This document shows, piece by piece, positions 49,909 through 57,687 of a stretch of 64,000 bases of DNA. The DNA is from Nocardia vaccinii NBRC 15922 (GTDB lineage: Bacteria; Actinomycetota; Actinomycetes; Mycobacteriales; Mycobacteriaceae). The position numbers and the translations under genes are program-made. Below the pieces are notes generated by a model. It saw only the letters and a program-made list of their open reading frames with translations. It made no database searches and had not been told where the DNA came from. The stretch spans positions 17,441 to 81,440 of the forward strand of contig NZ_BDCC01000023.1 in assembly GCF_001613305.1 (NCBI RefSeq), given 5' to 3'. The stretch's first letter is position 1, and the number at the start of each line of letters is the position of its first letter.

Positions 49909-50636
49909 GAAGGCTCTCCCATTCTGATCAGAGCGAGAAATGCGCTCTCCAAGCTGGTTTCGCCGGTTTCGGCGCGCAGTTCGTCGGGGCTGAGCTGGGC
50001 CAGCAGGTGTCCGTCTCGCATCAGCAGCAGCCGATCGCAGTGTTCGGCCTCGTCCATCACATGACTGGACACCACCAGCGTGCGGCCCTGTTCGGCGAGG
50101 ATGCGGAATTGCCGCCACAGATCCACGCGCAGCACCGGGTCCAGGCCGACGGTCGGCTCGTCCAGCACCAGCAGTTCCGGATCGGCGACCAGCGCGCAGG
50201 CCAGTGAGGCCCGGGTGCGCTGGCCGCCCGAGAGCTGACTGCCGCGGTGCCGGGTGTGTTCGGCGAGCCCGACCGCGGTGATGGCCTCGGTGACGTCGTT
50301 GCGGGAACGTCCGTACAGCGCGGCGAAGTATCCGACGTTGTCCAGAACGGTGAGATCGTCGTAGATGCTGGGGGCCTGCGTCACGTATCCCACGCGCGCT
50401 CGCAGTCCGGGCGTCCCGGCCGCCGCGCCGAGGACGCGCACGCTACCCGCCGCGACCAGCTGGGTGCCGACGACGCTGCGCATGAGCGTGGTCTTCCCGC
50501 AGCCGGACGGACCGAGCAGGCCGGTGATACATCCGCGCGCCACGGTCAACGAAATATCGTGCAGCACTTCTTGTTCGCCCCGATGCACCCGCAGGTGCTC
50601 CACCTCGATCGCGGGGGACGGATCGGATGCCGTCAT
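49905..50636 (-). CDS. ABC exporter ATP-binding protein (DrrA/CcmA type)
   Basis: A 243-residue ATPase with Walker A GPSGCGKTTL (about 42-51), signature LSGGQRTRASLACALV (about 138-153) and Walker B LLVLDEPTVGLDP (about 158-170), with the H-loop in VSSHVMDEAEHCDRL. It is the first gene of the exporter operon and energises the coupled permease. Codon use is typical for the window. It corresponds by position and type to Rv1687c. Confidence 0.92.
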   Translation of the reverse strand: MTASDPSPAIEVEHLRVHRGEQEVLHDISLTVARGCITGLLGPSGCGKTTLMRSVVGTQLVAAGSVRVLGAAAGTPGLRARVGYVTQAPSIYDDLTVLDNVGYFAALYGRSRNDVTEAITAVGLAEHTRHRGSQLSGGQRTRASLACALVADPELLVLDEPTVGLDPVLRVDLWRQFRILAEQGRTLVVSSHVMDEAEHCDRLLLMRDGHLLAQLSPDELRAETGETSLESAFLALIRMGEPS

Positions 50637-50658
50637 GGTCGACCTCTTATTTCACCGA

Positions 50659-50685
50659 GTGTTGAATTCACTGTGTGTTGAATTC
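50659..50685. repeat. Two GTGTTGAATTC repeats, candidate TetR operator
   Basis: The 11-mer GTGTTGAATTC occurs at 50659-50669 and 50675-50685, 16 bp apart, in the promoter region of the ATPase-permease-tetR operon (start codon at 50636) and divergent to the LtrA gene. The TGAATTCA core of the first copy is itself palindromic. The AT-rich sequence stands out in this GC-rich DNA. Confidence 0.6.
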
Positions 50686-50756
50686 TGCGCTCCTCCCGCC
50701 TGTGACGCAACCCCCGTGCCGCCGCAATCCGGCGCGCCGCCACTTACCCTCTGGAC

Positions 50757-51959
50757 GTGACCAGCGATACCCCCGATACGACGGCCGAGGACGAGATGCA
50801 GGGCGGTCAGGTGCGCGCCTCGACCCTGGAGTTGTTCTTCGATCTCGTCTTCGTCTTCACGATCACCCAGCTGACCCACGCGTTCGGCGAGCACCCGGGC
50901 TGGCCGGCGCTGGGCCGGGTCGCGCTGATGTTCGGCGTGATCTGGTGGATGTACAGCGGATACGTCTTCCTGACCAACGAGGTCGCGCCGACCAGCACCG
51001 CGCGACGCACCTGGCTGCTGGTCGGAATGTTCGGCTTCTTCGTTGTGGCGCTTGCGATCCCGTCCGCCTTCGGCGGTTCCGGCGTGCCCTTCGGGGCTGC
51101 GTACTTCCTGGTCAACTCGGTGCACACCGCGCTGTTCTACACAAACGGAGGCAGTAGCGTGACGCGCGCGGTCATCCATCTGGCCCCGCTGAATCTCATC
51201 TCGGCCGGGCTGGTCCTGGCAGGTGGTTTCGTGCACGGCTGGCCGCGATATCTGCTGTGGTGCGCCGCGCTGGCCGTGCAGATCGTGACCCCGTATCTGA
51301 CCGACACCGGCGGATTCGTGGTGCGTTCGGCGCATTTCGCCGAACGGCACGGACTGGTGGTCATCATCGCGATCGGTGAATCGGTCGTCGCGATCGGCGC
51401 GGCGCTGGCCGGTGCGGACATCACAGCCGGCCTGATCCTCACCGTCGCACTCGGCCTGGCCCTGGCCTATGTGCTGTGGTGGGCGTACTTCGGCCTGGAC
51501 GACGAGCGGGGCGAGGCGGCGTTGGGTGCGGTACCGGGGCCGCGGCGGGCCCGGTACGCGCTGCTGGCCTACGGCTATTCGCTGTTCCCGCTGCTGATCG
51601 GCATCATCGTGGCCGCGGCGGGCATCCGGCTGTGCATCGTGCACGGTGACCGGGCGGTGCCCTGGTCTGCGGCGGTGGCGCTGTCCGGCGGCGTGGCACT
51701 GTATTTCTTCGGCCAGTTCTGTTTCCGCCGGGTGCTCGGCCTGCCGTGGCCGTGGAGCCGGTTGATCGCCGCGCCCGTGGCGCTCGCGACCGCGCCGCTG
51801 GGGGTCGTCTGGGTGGCGTGGGGGCAGCTGGCGGTGCTGCTGGTGGTCGCATTCGGATTCGTCATCGCCGACGACTACCTCAGCCTGCGCAGCGGCGCGA
51901 CCAGTGCGTACCTCACCCCGGCCGGTGCGGTGCTGCATGTGATGCGCCGGCGGGCGTGA
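50757..51959 (+). CDS. Low temperature requirement A (LtrA) family membrane protein
   Basis: A 400-residue protein with about 10-12 membrane helices. The family hallmark VRASTLELFFDLVFVFTITQLTHAF is at residues 21-45, and VRSAHFAERHGLVVIIAIGESVVAIGAAL lies in the middle. The family was named for growth of Listeria at low temperature, but its biochemical function is unknown. GTG at 50757 has no strong Shine-Dalgarno. The promoter region is shared with the divergent exporter operon. Confidence 0.88.
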   Translation: MTSDTPDTTAEDEMQGGQVRASTLELFFDLVFVFTITQLTHAFGEHPGWPALGRVALMFGVIWWMYSGYVFLTNEVAPTSTARRTWLLVGMFGFFVVALAIPSAFGGSGVPFGAAYFLVNSVHTALFYTNGGSSVTRAVIHLAPLNLISAGLVLAGGFVHGWPRYLLWCAALAVQIVTPYLTDTGGFVVRSAHFAERHGLVVIIAIGESVVAIGAALAGADITAGLILTVALGLALAYVLWWAYFGLDDERGEAALGAVPGPRRARYALLAYGYSLFPLLIGIIVAAAGIRLCIVHGDRAVPWSAAVALSGGVALYFFGQFCFRRVLGLPWPWSRLIAAPVALATAPLGVVWVAWGQLAVLLVVAFGFVIADDYLSLRSGATSAYLTPAGAVLHVMRRRA

Positions 51960-52093
51960 CTCGAGGGCTTCCCCGGATGGCGACGGTTGGTTACGCTCGC
52001 ACCCGAGGGATGCTCCTGCCTGATGGGCGGTTCGGTTACCCGAGCGGTGATCTGTTCGGTCGAAACCTTCTGCGGCAGAAAGGTAGTCCCATC

Positions 52094-54022
52094 ATGACCC
52101 AGGTGGACCCCGCGCTCGCTGTCAAACAAGCCACCGACGCGACCCGCGCCGCCCAGCTCGATTTCATCGCCGGCCTGCCGTTCGACGACCTGCGCGATCT
52201 CGACGACTCGTCGCGCGGATTCGTCGGCACACTCGACCCGCCGAGGATCGAACGCCGCGACGGCGGCACGCTGGTCGATCTGGACGGCTACGGATTCGTC
52301 ACCGACGCCGCCGCGCCGTCGACCGTGAACCCGAGTCTGTGGCGACATGCCCTGGTCAACAAGCCGCACGGCCTGTTCCAGGTCATGGACGGGGTATATC
52401 AGCTGCGCGGCTTGGACGTGTCCAACATGACGATCATCGAAGGCGACACCGGCATCATCGTGATCGATCCGCTGACGTACATGGAGACCGCGAAGGCCGG
52501 ACTGGACCTGTACTTCCGGCATCGCCCGGCGAGACCGGTCCGGGCCGTGATCTATACGCACAGCCATGCCGACCACTACGGCGGCGTCCGGGCAGTCATC
52601 GACGAGGCCGATGTGCGGGCCGGGTTGACGCGGGTGATCGCGCCGGCCGGTTTTCTGAGGGAGGCGGTCGCCGAGAACGTCTACGCCGGTAACGCGATGA
52701 CCCGCCGCGCCATCTACATGTACGGCGGGCTTCTGGACCGCGGCCCGCGGGGCCAGCTCAACGTCGGACTCGCCAATGGGCTCCCGTACGGTGGCACCTC
52801 CTCGCTGATCGCCCCGACCGACACCGTTTCCACCACCGGCGAAAGTCGCACGGTCGACGGCGTCGAGATGGTGTTCCAGATGGCTCCCGGCACCGAGGCG
52901 CCCGCGGAATTCCTCATCCACTTCCCCGCGAAACGGTTGATGTGCGCGGCCGAGGACGCCACTCACACGATGCACAATCTCTACACCCTGCGCGGGGCAC
53001 AGGTTCGCGATGCGGCGACCTGGTGGAAGGTGCTCGACGAGACGATCGAGATGTTCGGCGCGGAGACCGATGTGGTGATCGCCCAGCACCAGTGGCCGCG
53101 CTGGGGTAGCGCCGATGTCGTCCGATTCCTCGAACAGCAGCGCGACCTGTACAAATATCTGCACGATCAGTCGCTGCGACTGGCCAACCAGGGCTACACC
53201 ATGTCCGAGATCGCCGAGCGCATCGAACTGCCGCCGGGGCTGGCCGGGCAGTGGCACTGCCGCGGGTACTACGGTTCGGCCAAGCACAACGCCAAGGCGG
53301 TCTACCAGCGGTATCTGGGTTGGTACGACAGTCACCCGGCGCATCTGGACCCGTTGCCGCCCGAGGCGTCGGCGCCGAAGTACGTCGAGTACATGGGTGG
53401 CGCGCAGGCGATCGTGGACCGTGCGCGCACCGCCTACGTGGAGGGTGAATACCGTTGGGTGGCAGAGGTTCTCACCCATGTGGTGTTCGCCGATCCGCGC
53501 AACGCCGGCGCCCGCGATCTGCAGGCCGACGCGCTCGAACAGCTCGGCTACCAGGCCGAGAACGGCACCTGGCGAAACGAATACCTCATGGGCGCAAAGG
53601 AATTGCGCGAAGGCGTGCACGATCTGGGCTCAATCCAACTGGCCGGGCCCGATGTGCTCGCGGCGATGACCCTGGACATGCTGTTGGACTATCTGGGCAT
53701 CCGCCTCGACGGCCCCGCCGCCTGGCTGCGCACCGGCGTGTTCAACTGGACGTTCGCCGATTTCGACGGTGTCGAGAAACAGTTCGCGGTCCGGCTGAGC
53801 AACGGCACCCTGATCTACACCGCCGATAAGACGCTGCCCGATCCGGACGCCGGCGTGCACTGGGACCGCGAGGCGTTCCAGAACATCATCCTCGGCACGA
53901 CGACGCTGGATCGGGAGATCGCCTCGGGTGCGGTGCGGGTCGACGGCGATGCCGCCGCACTGTCCGACCTGTTCGAACTGTTCGACACCTTCCCGTTCTG
54001 GTTCCCCATCGTCACGCCGTGA
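52094..54022 (+). CDS. Alkylsulfatase (SdsA1/BDS1-like metallo-beta-lactamase-fold)
   Basis: A 642-residue Zn-dependent sulfatase that hydrolyses alkyl sulfates such as SDS. The metal motif THSHADHYGG (about 155-164) follows GDTGIIVIDPLTYMETAKAGLDLYFRHRP, and AEDATHTMHNLYTLRG provides further ligands. The dimerisation domain (about 420-510, AEYRW-type helices, here GEYRWVAEVLTHVVFADP) and the C-terminal SCP2-like domain (about 530-642, GVHWDREAFQNIILG) are intact. There is no signal peptide, so it should be cytosolic, unlike exported SdsA1. The start ATG 52094 matches the family N-terminus. It is not part of an obvious operon. Confidence 0.93.
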   Translation: MTQVDPALAVKQATDATRAAQLDFIAGLPFDDLRDLDDSSRGFVGTLDPPRIERRDGGTLVDLDGYGFVTDAAAPSTVNPSLWRHALVNKPHGLFQVMDGVYQLRGLDVSNMTIIEGDTGIIVIDPLTYMETAKAGLDLYFRHRPARPVRAVIYTHSHADHYGGVRAVIDEADVRAGLTRVIAPAGFLREAVAENVYAGNAMTRRAIYMYGGLLDRGPRGQLNVGLANGLPYGGTSSLIAPTDTVSTTGESRTVDGVEMVFQMAPGTEAPAEFLIHFPAKRLMCAAEDATHTMHNLYTLRGAQVRDAATWWKVLDETIEMFGAETDVVIAQHQWPRWGSADVVRFLEQQRDLYKYLHDQSLRLANQGYTMSEIAERIELPPGLAGQWHCRGYYGSAKHNAKAVYQRYLGWYDSHPAHLDPLPPEASAPKYVEYMGGAQAIVDRARTAYVEGEYRWVAEVLTHVVFADPRNAGARDLQADALEQLGYQAENGTWRNEYLMGAKELREGVHDLGSIQLAGPDVLAAMTLDMLLDYLGIRLDGPAAWLRTGVFNWTFADFDGVEKQFAVRLSNGTLIYTADKTLPDPDAGVHWDREAFQNIILGTTTLDREIASGAVRVDGDAAALSDLFELFDTFPFWFPIVTP

Positions 54023-54032
54023 ACGCGGCCCC

Positions 54033-54059
54033 GCGCGGCATTCCCGCCCGGTGCCGCGC
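54033..54059 (+). terminator. Possible hairpin terminator after the alkylsulfatase
   Basis: GCGCGGCA (54033-54040) pairs with TGCCGCGC (54052-54059) across an 11-nt loop, starting 10 bp after the stop codon. There is no U-run. Confidence 0.45.
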
Positions 54060-54085
54060 AGGGCGTCCGGCCGGTTCGGATAACT

Positions 54086-54135
54086 GTGACGGGCGTCACC
54101 ATCGGTGGTGTCACGGGTCGGTCCGCTGATCTGTC
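54086..54135 (+). promoter_or_regulatory. Palindrome and possible ECF promoter upstream of the oxidoreductase-sigma pair
   Basis: GTGACG-GG-CGTCAC (54086-54099) is a perfect 6-bp inverted repeat. Next to it TGTCAC (54109-54114) and TGTC (54132-54135) are spaced 17 bp apart. This approximates the TGTCACA/CGTC promoter reported for ECF41 sigma factors, with one mismatch in the -10. Autoregulation by the sigma factor encoded downstream is plausible. Confidence 0.4.
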
Positions 54136-54174
54136 CCATGGACGACAGCGAATCGCGACCCATCGGAGGGCATC

Positions 54175-55356
54175 ATGAACACCACTGCGAATCACGAGAT
54201 CGTCGTGCTGGGCGGCGGCTACACCGGGCTGCTCGCCACCGTCCGGCTCGCCCACCGGACCCGCCGCGCGCACGTGCGGATCACGCTGGTCAACCCGTCG
54301 GACCGCTTCGTCGAACGGCTCCGCATGCATCAGGTCGCCGCCGGTCAGCAGCTGGCCGATCGGCGCATCACCGAACTGCTCGACGGGACCGGGGCGCATT
54401 TCCACCGTGCGACCGCCACCGGTATCGATCCCGCCGCCCGGCAGGTCACGTTGTCCGACGGGGCGAGGCTGCGGTACGACACCCTGGTCTACGCACTCGG
54501 CAGCGCCACCGACACCGCCCGGGTGCCGGGCGTCGCGGATTATGCCTGGACGTTGAACGATCCCGTTCGGGCACACCATTTCTCGGCACGTCTCACCGAA
54601 TTGGCCCGGGCCTGCGGCTCGGTCACGGTGGTCGGCGGCGGGCTCACCGGAGTCGAAGCCGCGACCGAGATCGCCGAGAGCCATCCGGAGCTGACGGTCA
54701 CGCTGCTCGCCGCCGCCGAACCCGGTTCGATGATGGGCCCGGGAGCTCGCGCCCATCTCGACCGTGCCTTCGACCGTCTCGGCATCGTCCGCCGGACCGG
54801 CGTGCAGGTGGACAAGGTGCTGCCCGACGCGATCCGGTTGAGCACCGGGGAGCTGATCGGCTCCGACCTGACCCTGTGGACCGCGGGCGTACGGGTGCCG
54901 CCGCTCGCGGCAGACGCCGGAATAGACACGGACGCAACGGGTTCGGTGACCACCGATGCGACGCTGCGCTCGGTGTCGCATCCGGAGATCTATGCGATCG
55001 GCGATGCCGCGAGCGTACGGCAGCCGTTCGGTCGGCTGCACGGTACCTGCCAGAGTGGGATGCCGACCGCCGCGTACGTCGCCGATGCCATCGCGCGCAG
55101 GCTGCGCGGCCGCGAGGTCCGGCCGTTCCGGTTCGGGTACGTGCATCAGCCGGTGAGCCTGGGGCGGCGCGATGCGGTCATCCAGTTCACCAACGCGGAC
55201 GACACGCCCAAGCGCTGGTATCTGACCGGCCGGGCCGCGGTTCGCTACAAGGAATCGGTGAGCAGCAGCCCGTGGCCGGTGTTCGGCATCAGTCGGCGGA
55301 TGACCGTCCCCGTGCAGTTCTCCCGCGGTGGCCGCCGCACCCGGGAACGGGCATGA
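54175..55356 (+). CDS. NAD(P)/FAD-dependent oxidoreductase (NDH-2-like)
   Basis: A 393-residue flavoprotein with two dinucleotide folds: FAD-binding VVLGGGYTGLLATVRLA (about 10-26) and NAD(P)-binding SVTVVGGGLTGVEAATEIAE (about 147-166), then EIYAIGDAASVRQPFGRL for FAD. It resembles type II NADH dehydrogenase and related pyridine-nucleotide-disulfide-like oxidoreductases but lacks redox cysteines. The stop overlaps the start of the ECF sigma gene (ATGA). ECF41 sigma factors are typically encoded beside oxidoreductases, carboxymuconolactone decarboxylases or epimerases, so this is the presumed partner gene. Confidence 0.85.
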   Translation: MNTTANHEIVVLGGGYTGLLATVRLAHRTRRAHVRITLVNPSDRFVERLRMHQVAAGQQLADRRITELLDGTGAHFHRATATGIDPAARQVTLSDGARLRYDTLVYALGSATDTARVPGVADYAWTLNDPVRAHHFSARLTELARACGSVTVVGGGLTGVEAATEIAESHPELTVTLLAAAEPGSMMGPGARAHLDRAFDRLGIVRRTGVQVDKVLPDAIRLSTGELIGSDLTLWTAGVRVPPLAADAGIDTDATGSVTTDATLRSVSHPEIYAIGDAASVRQPFGRLHGTCQSGMPTAAYVADAIARRLRGREVRPFRFGYVHQPVSLGRRDAVIQFTNADDTPKRWYLTGRAAVRYKESVSSSPWPVFGISRRMTVPVQFSRGGRRTRERA

Positions 55357-56309
55357 CCGAGCGGCCGGAAGGTGCGGCGCCCGCCGCACGCGATCCGGTA
55401 GGCATGATGCCCATGCGGGACCACACACCTGCGGAATCCGAATCCGCCGATCCGTTCGCCGAGCATCGGCGGCTGCTGTTCGCCACCGCCTACCGGATGC
55501 TCGGCACCGTCACCGACACCGAGGACGTCCTGCAGGATGCCTGGATCAGTTGGCACGGCGCGGACCGGTCGTCGGTCCGCAACCCCAGGGCATATCTCGT
55601 GCGAACGGTGGTCAACCTGGCGCTCAATCGCCTCACCTCCGCCCGTGCGACCCGTGAAACCTACGTGGGCCCTTGGCTTCCCGAGCCACTGCTCACCGAG
55701 CCGAGTGCCGCCGAGGAGACCGAGATGGCCGATGAGGTCTCGACCGCGATGCTGGTCGTGCTGGAGACGCTGAGTCCGGTCGAACGCGTGGTCTTCGTCC
55801 TGCGCGAGGTGTTCGGCTTCTCCCACGCCGAGATCGCCGGATTCATCGAACGACCCGAGGCGACCGTCCGGCAGATCGCGCATCGAGCCCGCGCGCACGT
55901 GCAGGCACGGCGGCCGCGCTGTGACAATGACGCCGCCGACCGGCGAGAGATCACCGAGAAGTTCCTGGCCGCGTCCCACGGTGGCGATGTCAACGCGCTG
56001 ATGGAACTGCTCGCCCCGGAGGTCACACTCTGGAACGACGGTGGCGGCAAGATCACCGCCGCGCGTCGCCCGCTGTACGGGCCGGACCACGTCGCGCGCT
56101 GGCTGCTCGGCGTGATGGCCAAACCGGTGTCCGCGGGTATGCACATGACGCCGGCGGTGATCAACGGCGAGCTCGGACTGTTGGTCCTGCTCGGCGAGGT
56201 TCCGGTGGGCGCGCTCACCTATGACCTTCTCGGCGGCCGCATCCTGAACATGCGTTTCCAGGTCAACCCGGACAAGCTCCGCGGCCTGCACTTGCGAGCG
56301 GAGTCCTAG
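55353..56309 (+). CDS. ECF41-type RNA polymerase sigma factor with SnoaL-like C-terminal domain
   Basis: A 318-residue sigma factor. Sigma-2: DPFAEHRRLLFATAYRMLGTVTDTEDVLQDAWI (about 33-65). Sigma-4: LSPVERVVFVLREVFGFSHAEIAGFIERPEATVRQIAHRAR (about 140-180). The linker has WLPEPLL (108-114). A SnoaL-like domain (about 195-318) carries DGGGK (229-233) and NPDKL (305-309). These three motifs are the hallmarks of the ECF41 group, in which the C-terminal domain replaces an anti-sigma factor and modulates activity. It is coupled to the upstream oxidoreductase by a 4-nt overlap. No anti-sigma gene is adjacent, as expected. Confidence 0.92.
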   Translation: MTERPEGAAPAARDPVGMMPMRDHTPAESESADPFAEHRRLLFATAYRMLGTVTDTEDVLQDAWISWHGADRSSVRNPRAYLVRTVVNLALNRLTSARATRETYVGPWLPEPLLTEPSAAEETEMADEVSTAMLVVLETLSPVERVVFVLREVFGFSHAEIAGFIERPEATVRQIAHRARAHVQARRPRCDNDAADRREITEKFLAASHGGDVNALMELLAPEVTLWNDGGGKITAARRPLYGPDHVARWLLGVMAKPVSAGMHMTPAVINGELGLLVLLGEVPVGALTYDLLGGRILNMRFQVNPDKLRGLHLRAES

Positions 56310-56343
56310 CGGCCCAACGGTTTCCGCGGCTTGTTACCACGGT

Positions 56344-56376
56344 CACCGATCGAGGGACCAAAGTCCTCGATCGGTG
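56344..56376 (+). terminator. Hairpin terminator after the ECF sigma gene
   Basis: CACCGATCGAGG (56344-56355) pairs perfectly with CCTCGATCGGTG (56365-56376) over a 9-nt loop, 34 bp after the sigma stop codon. Confidence 0.75.
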
Positions 56377-56470
56377 CGGGAGAACGACATTCGAGGTGCG
56401 TGCGGAGTTAATTTCGATTTCCTCCATCCGGAGGAGGGTCGGGAATCGCACTGTCACAGGGAGCACACGA

Positions 56471-56800
56471 ATGAACGCCGAATCGAGCCGCGGGACGCGT
56501 CGTACCGGAGCCCGCCGATCGCTCGCGCGCCGAATCGCCTTGATGCCCTGGGCATTCGCCGTCGCCATCGGCGGCGGCTCGCTGGTGGGTCTGCCTGTCG
56601 CCACGGCCGCGCCCGCCTTCGTCTCCTGCCCGGCCCAGGACTACCAGAACTCCAGCGGCAACTGCGTCCCCCGTCCTGAAGCCGACTCCAGCGGCGCACC
56701 CACCGGCGCGACCGCGCAGTGCCGCGACGGTGAGTACAGCTTCAGCCGGCATCGCAGCGGCACCTGCTCAGGACACGGCGGGGTGGCGCGCTGGCTGTGA
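56471..56800 (+). CDS. Secreted DUF3761-family protein
   Basis: A 109-residue exported protein. A basic N-terminus (RRTGARRSLARRIA) and hydrophobic core lead to an Ala-rich cleavage region (VATAAPA, about 45-51). The mature part has the DUF3761 pattern: DYQNSSGNCVPRPE, GATAQCRDGEYSFSRHRSGTCSGHGGVARWL, with four Cys that could form two disulfides. The family is widespread in Nocardia and mycobacteria and uncharacterised. ATG 56471 is 3 bp beyond a GGGAGCACACGA site. Confidence 0.85.
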   Translation: MNAESSRGTRRTGARRSLARRIALMPWAFAVAIGGGSLVGLPVATAAPAFVSCPAQDYQNSSGNCVPRPEADSSGAPTGATAQCRDGEYSFSRHRSGTCSGHGGVARWL

Positions 56801-56826
56801 CGCGAACGCCCTGATCCGGCCGCCGG

Positions 56827-56876
56827 CTGAGCACCGTCGGCGTGCCGACCACTGAGCACTGTCGGCGTGCCGACCG
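56827..56876. repeat. Tandem 25-bp duplication forming two hairpins
   Basis: Two adjacent 25-bp units (56827-56851 and 56852-56876) differ at two positions. Each contains GTCGGC-GT-GCCGAC, a perfect 6-bp stem. It lies 27 bp after the DUF3761 stop and could act as a double terminator or be a small mobile repeat. Confidence 0.6.
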
Positions 56877-57038
56877 CGGCCGAATCCAGGGCGGATCGCA
56901 GACGAGTTCTACCCGCGGATTCGCTCCGGGCCGCGAGGCGCCGCCCACGCGTGGCGGCAGGATCACGCCGCCCGATTTCTCGAGGCCGGTCCGGGGGCGC
57001 GTCCCCGCCGATGGCGGTGATCTGGACAATCGGGTGTT

Positions 57039-57662
57039 GTGTGTGCGAAGGAACTTGCTGTCCATCCGGTGTCGGCCGCGCGGAGGCTGCTGGGTTCGAC
57101 GTTGTGGTCGGGCCAGGTCGGGGTGCAGATCGTGGAGGTGGAAGCGTACGGCGGTGACCCGGCGGGGCCGTGGCCGGATCCGGCGGCGCATTCCGGGCGT
57201 GGGCGCACCCCGCGCAGCTCGGTCATGTTCGGTCCGCCCGGGGTGCTGTACGTCTACTTCAGTTACGGCATGCACACCTGCGTGAATGTGACCTGCGGGC
57301 CCGACGGTGCGGCCAGCGGGGTGCTGCTGCGAGCGGGCGAGGTGGTCGCCGGGCACGAGATCGTGCGTGCCCGGCGACCCGCCGCCCGCATCGACGCCGA
57401 CCTGGCCAGGGGACCGGGCAATTTCGGCAGTGCCCTCGGGATCACCTTGGACGACTATGGCACCGCACTCTTCGATCCGGACTCGCCCATCCGGCTGGAG
57501 CTGATCGCCCGGCCGGTGGAACCGAAGCGGGTCAGCGTCGGCCCCCGCGTCGGTGTTCGCCTCGAGGCCGACCGGCCGTGGCGGTTCTGGCTGACCGACT
57601 CACCCGCCGTATCCACCTACCGCCGCAGCCCCCGCGCACCCCAGGAAGAGACCTCCGCCTGA
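57039..57662 (+). CDS. mpg: 3-Methyladenine DNA glycosylase (AAG/MPG family)
   Basis: Removes alkylated purines from DNA. It is 207 residues, the usual bacterial length. AARRLLGSTLW, VEVEAYGGDPAGPWPDPAAHSGRGRTPRSSVMFGPPGVLYVYFSYGMHTCVNVT (about 31-85, in segments) and ARGPGNFGSALGI include the catalytic Glu in VEVEAYGG and the intercalating Tyr region. GTG 57039 is chosen; there is no better site. It matches Rv1688 in position. It converges with leuA, 25 bp apart. Confidence 0.93.
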   Translation: MCAKELAVHPVSAARRLLGSTLWSGQVGVQIVEVEAYGGDPAGPWPDPAAHSGRGRTPRSSVMFGPPGVLYVYFSYGMHTCVNVTCGPDGAASGVLLRAGEVVAGHEIVRARRPAARIDADLARGPGNFGSALGITLDDYGTALFDPDSPIRLELIARPVEPKRVSVGPRVGVRLEADRPWRFWLTDSPAVSTYRRSPRAPQEETSA

Positions 57663-57687
57663 GTCCGTGGTCGAATCCGGCTGGTGC

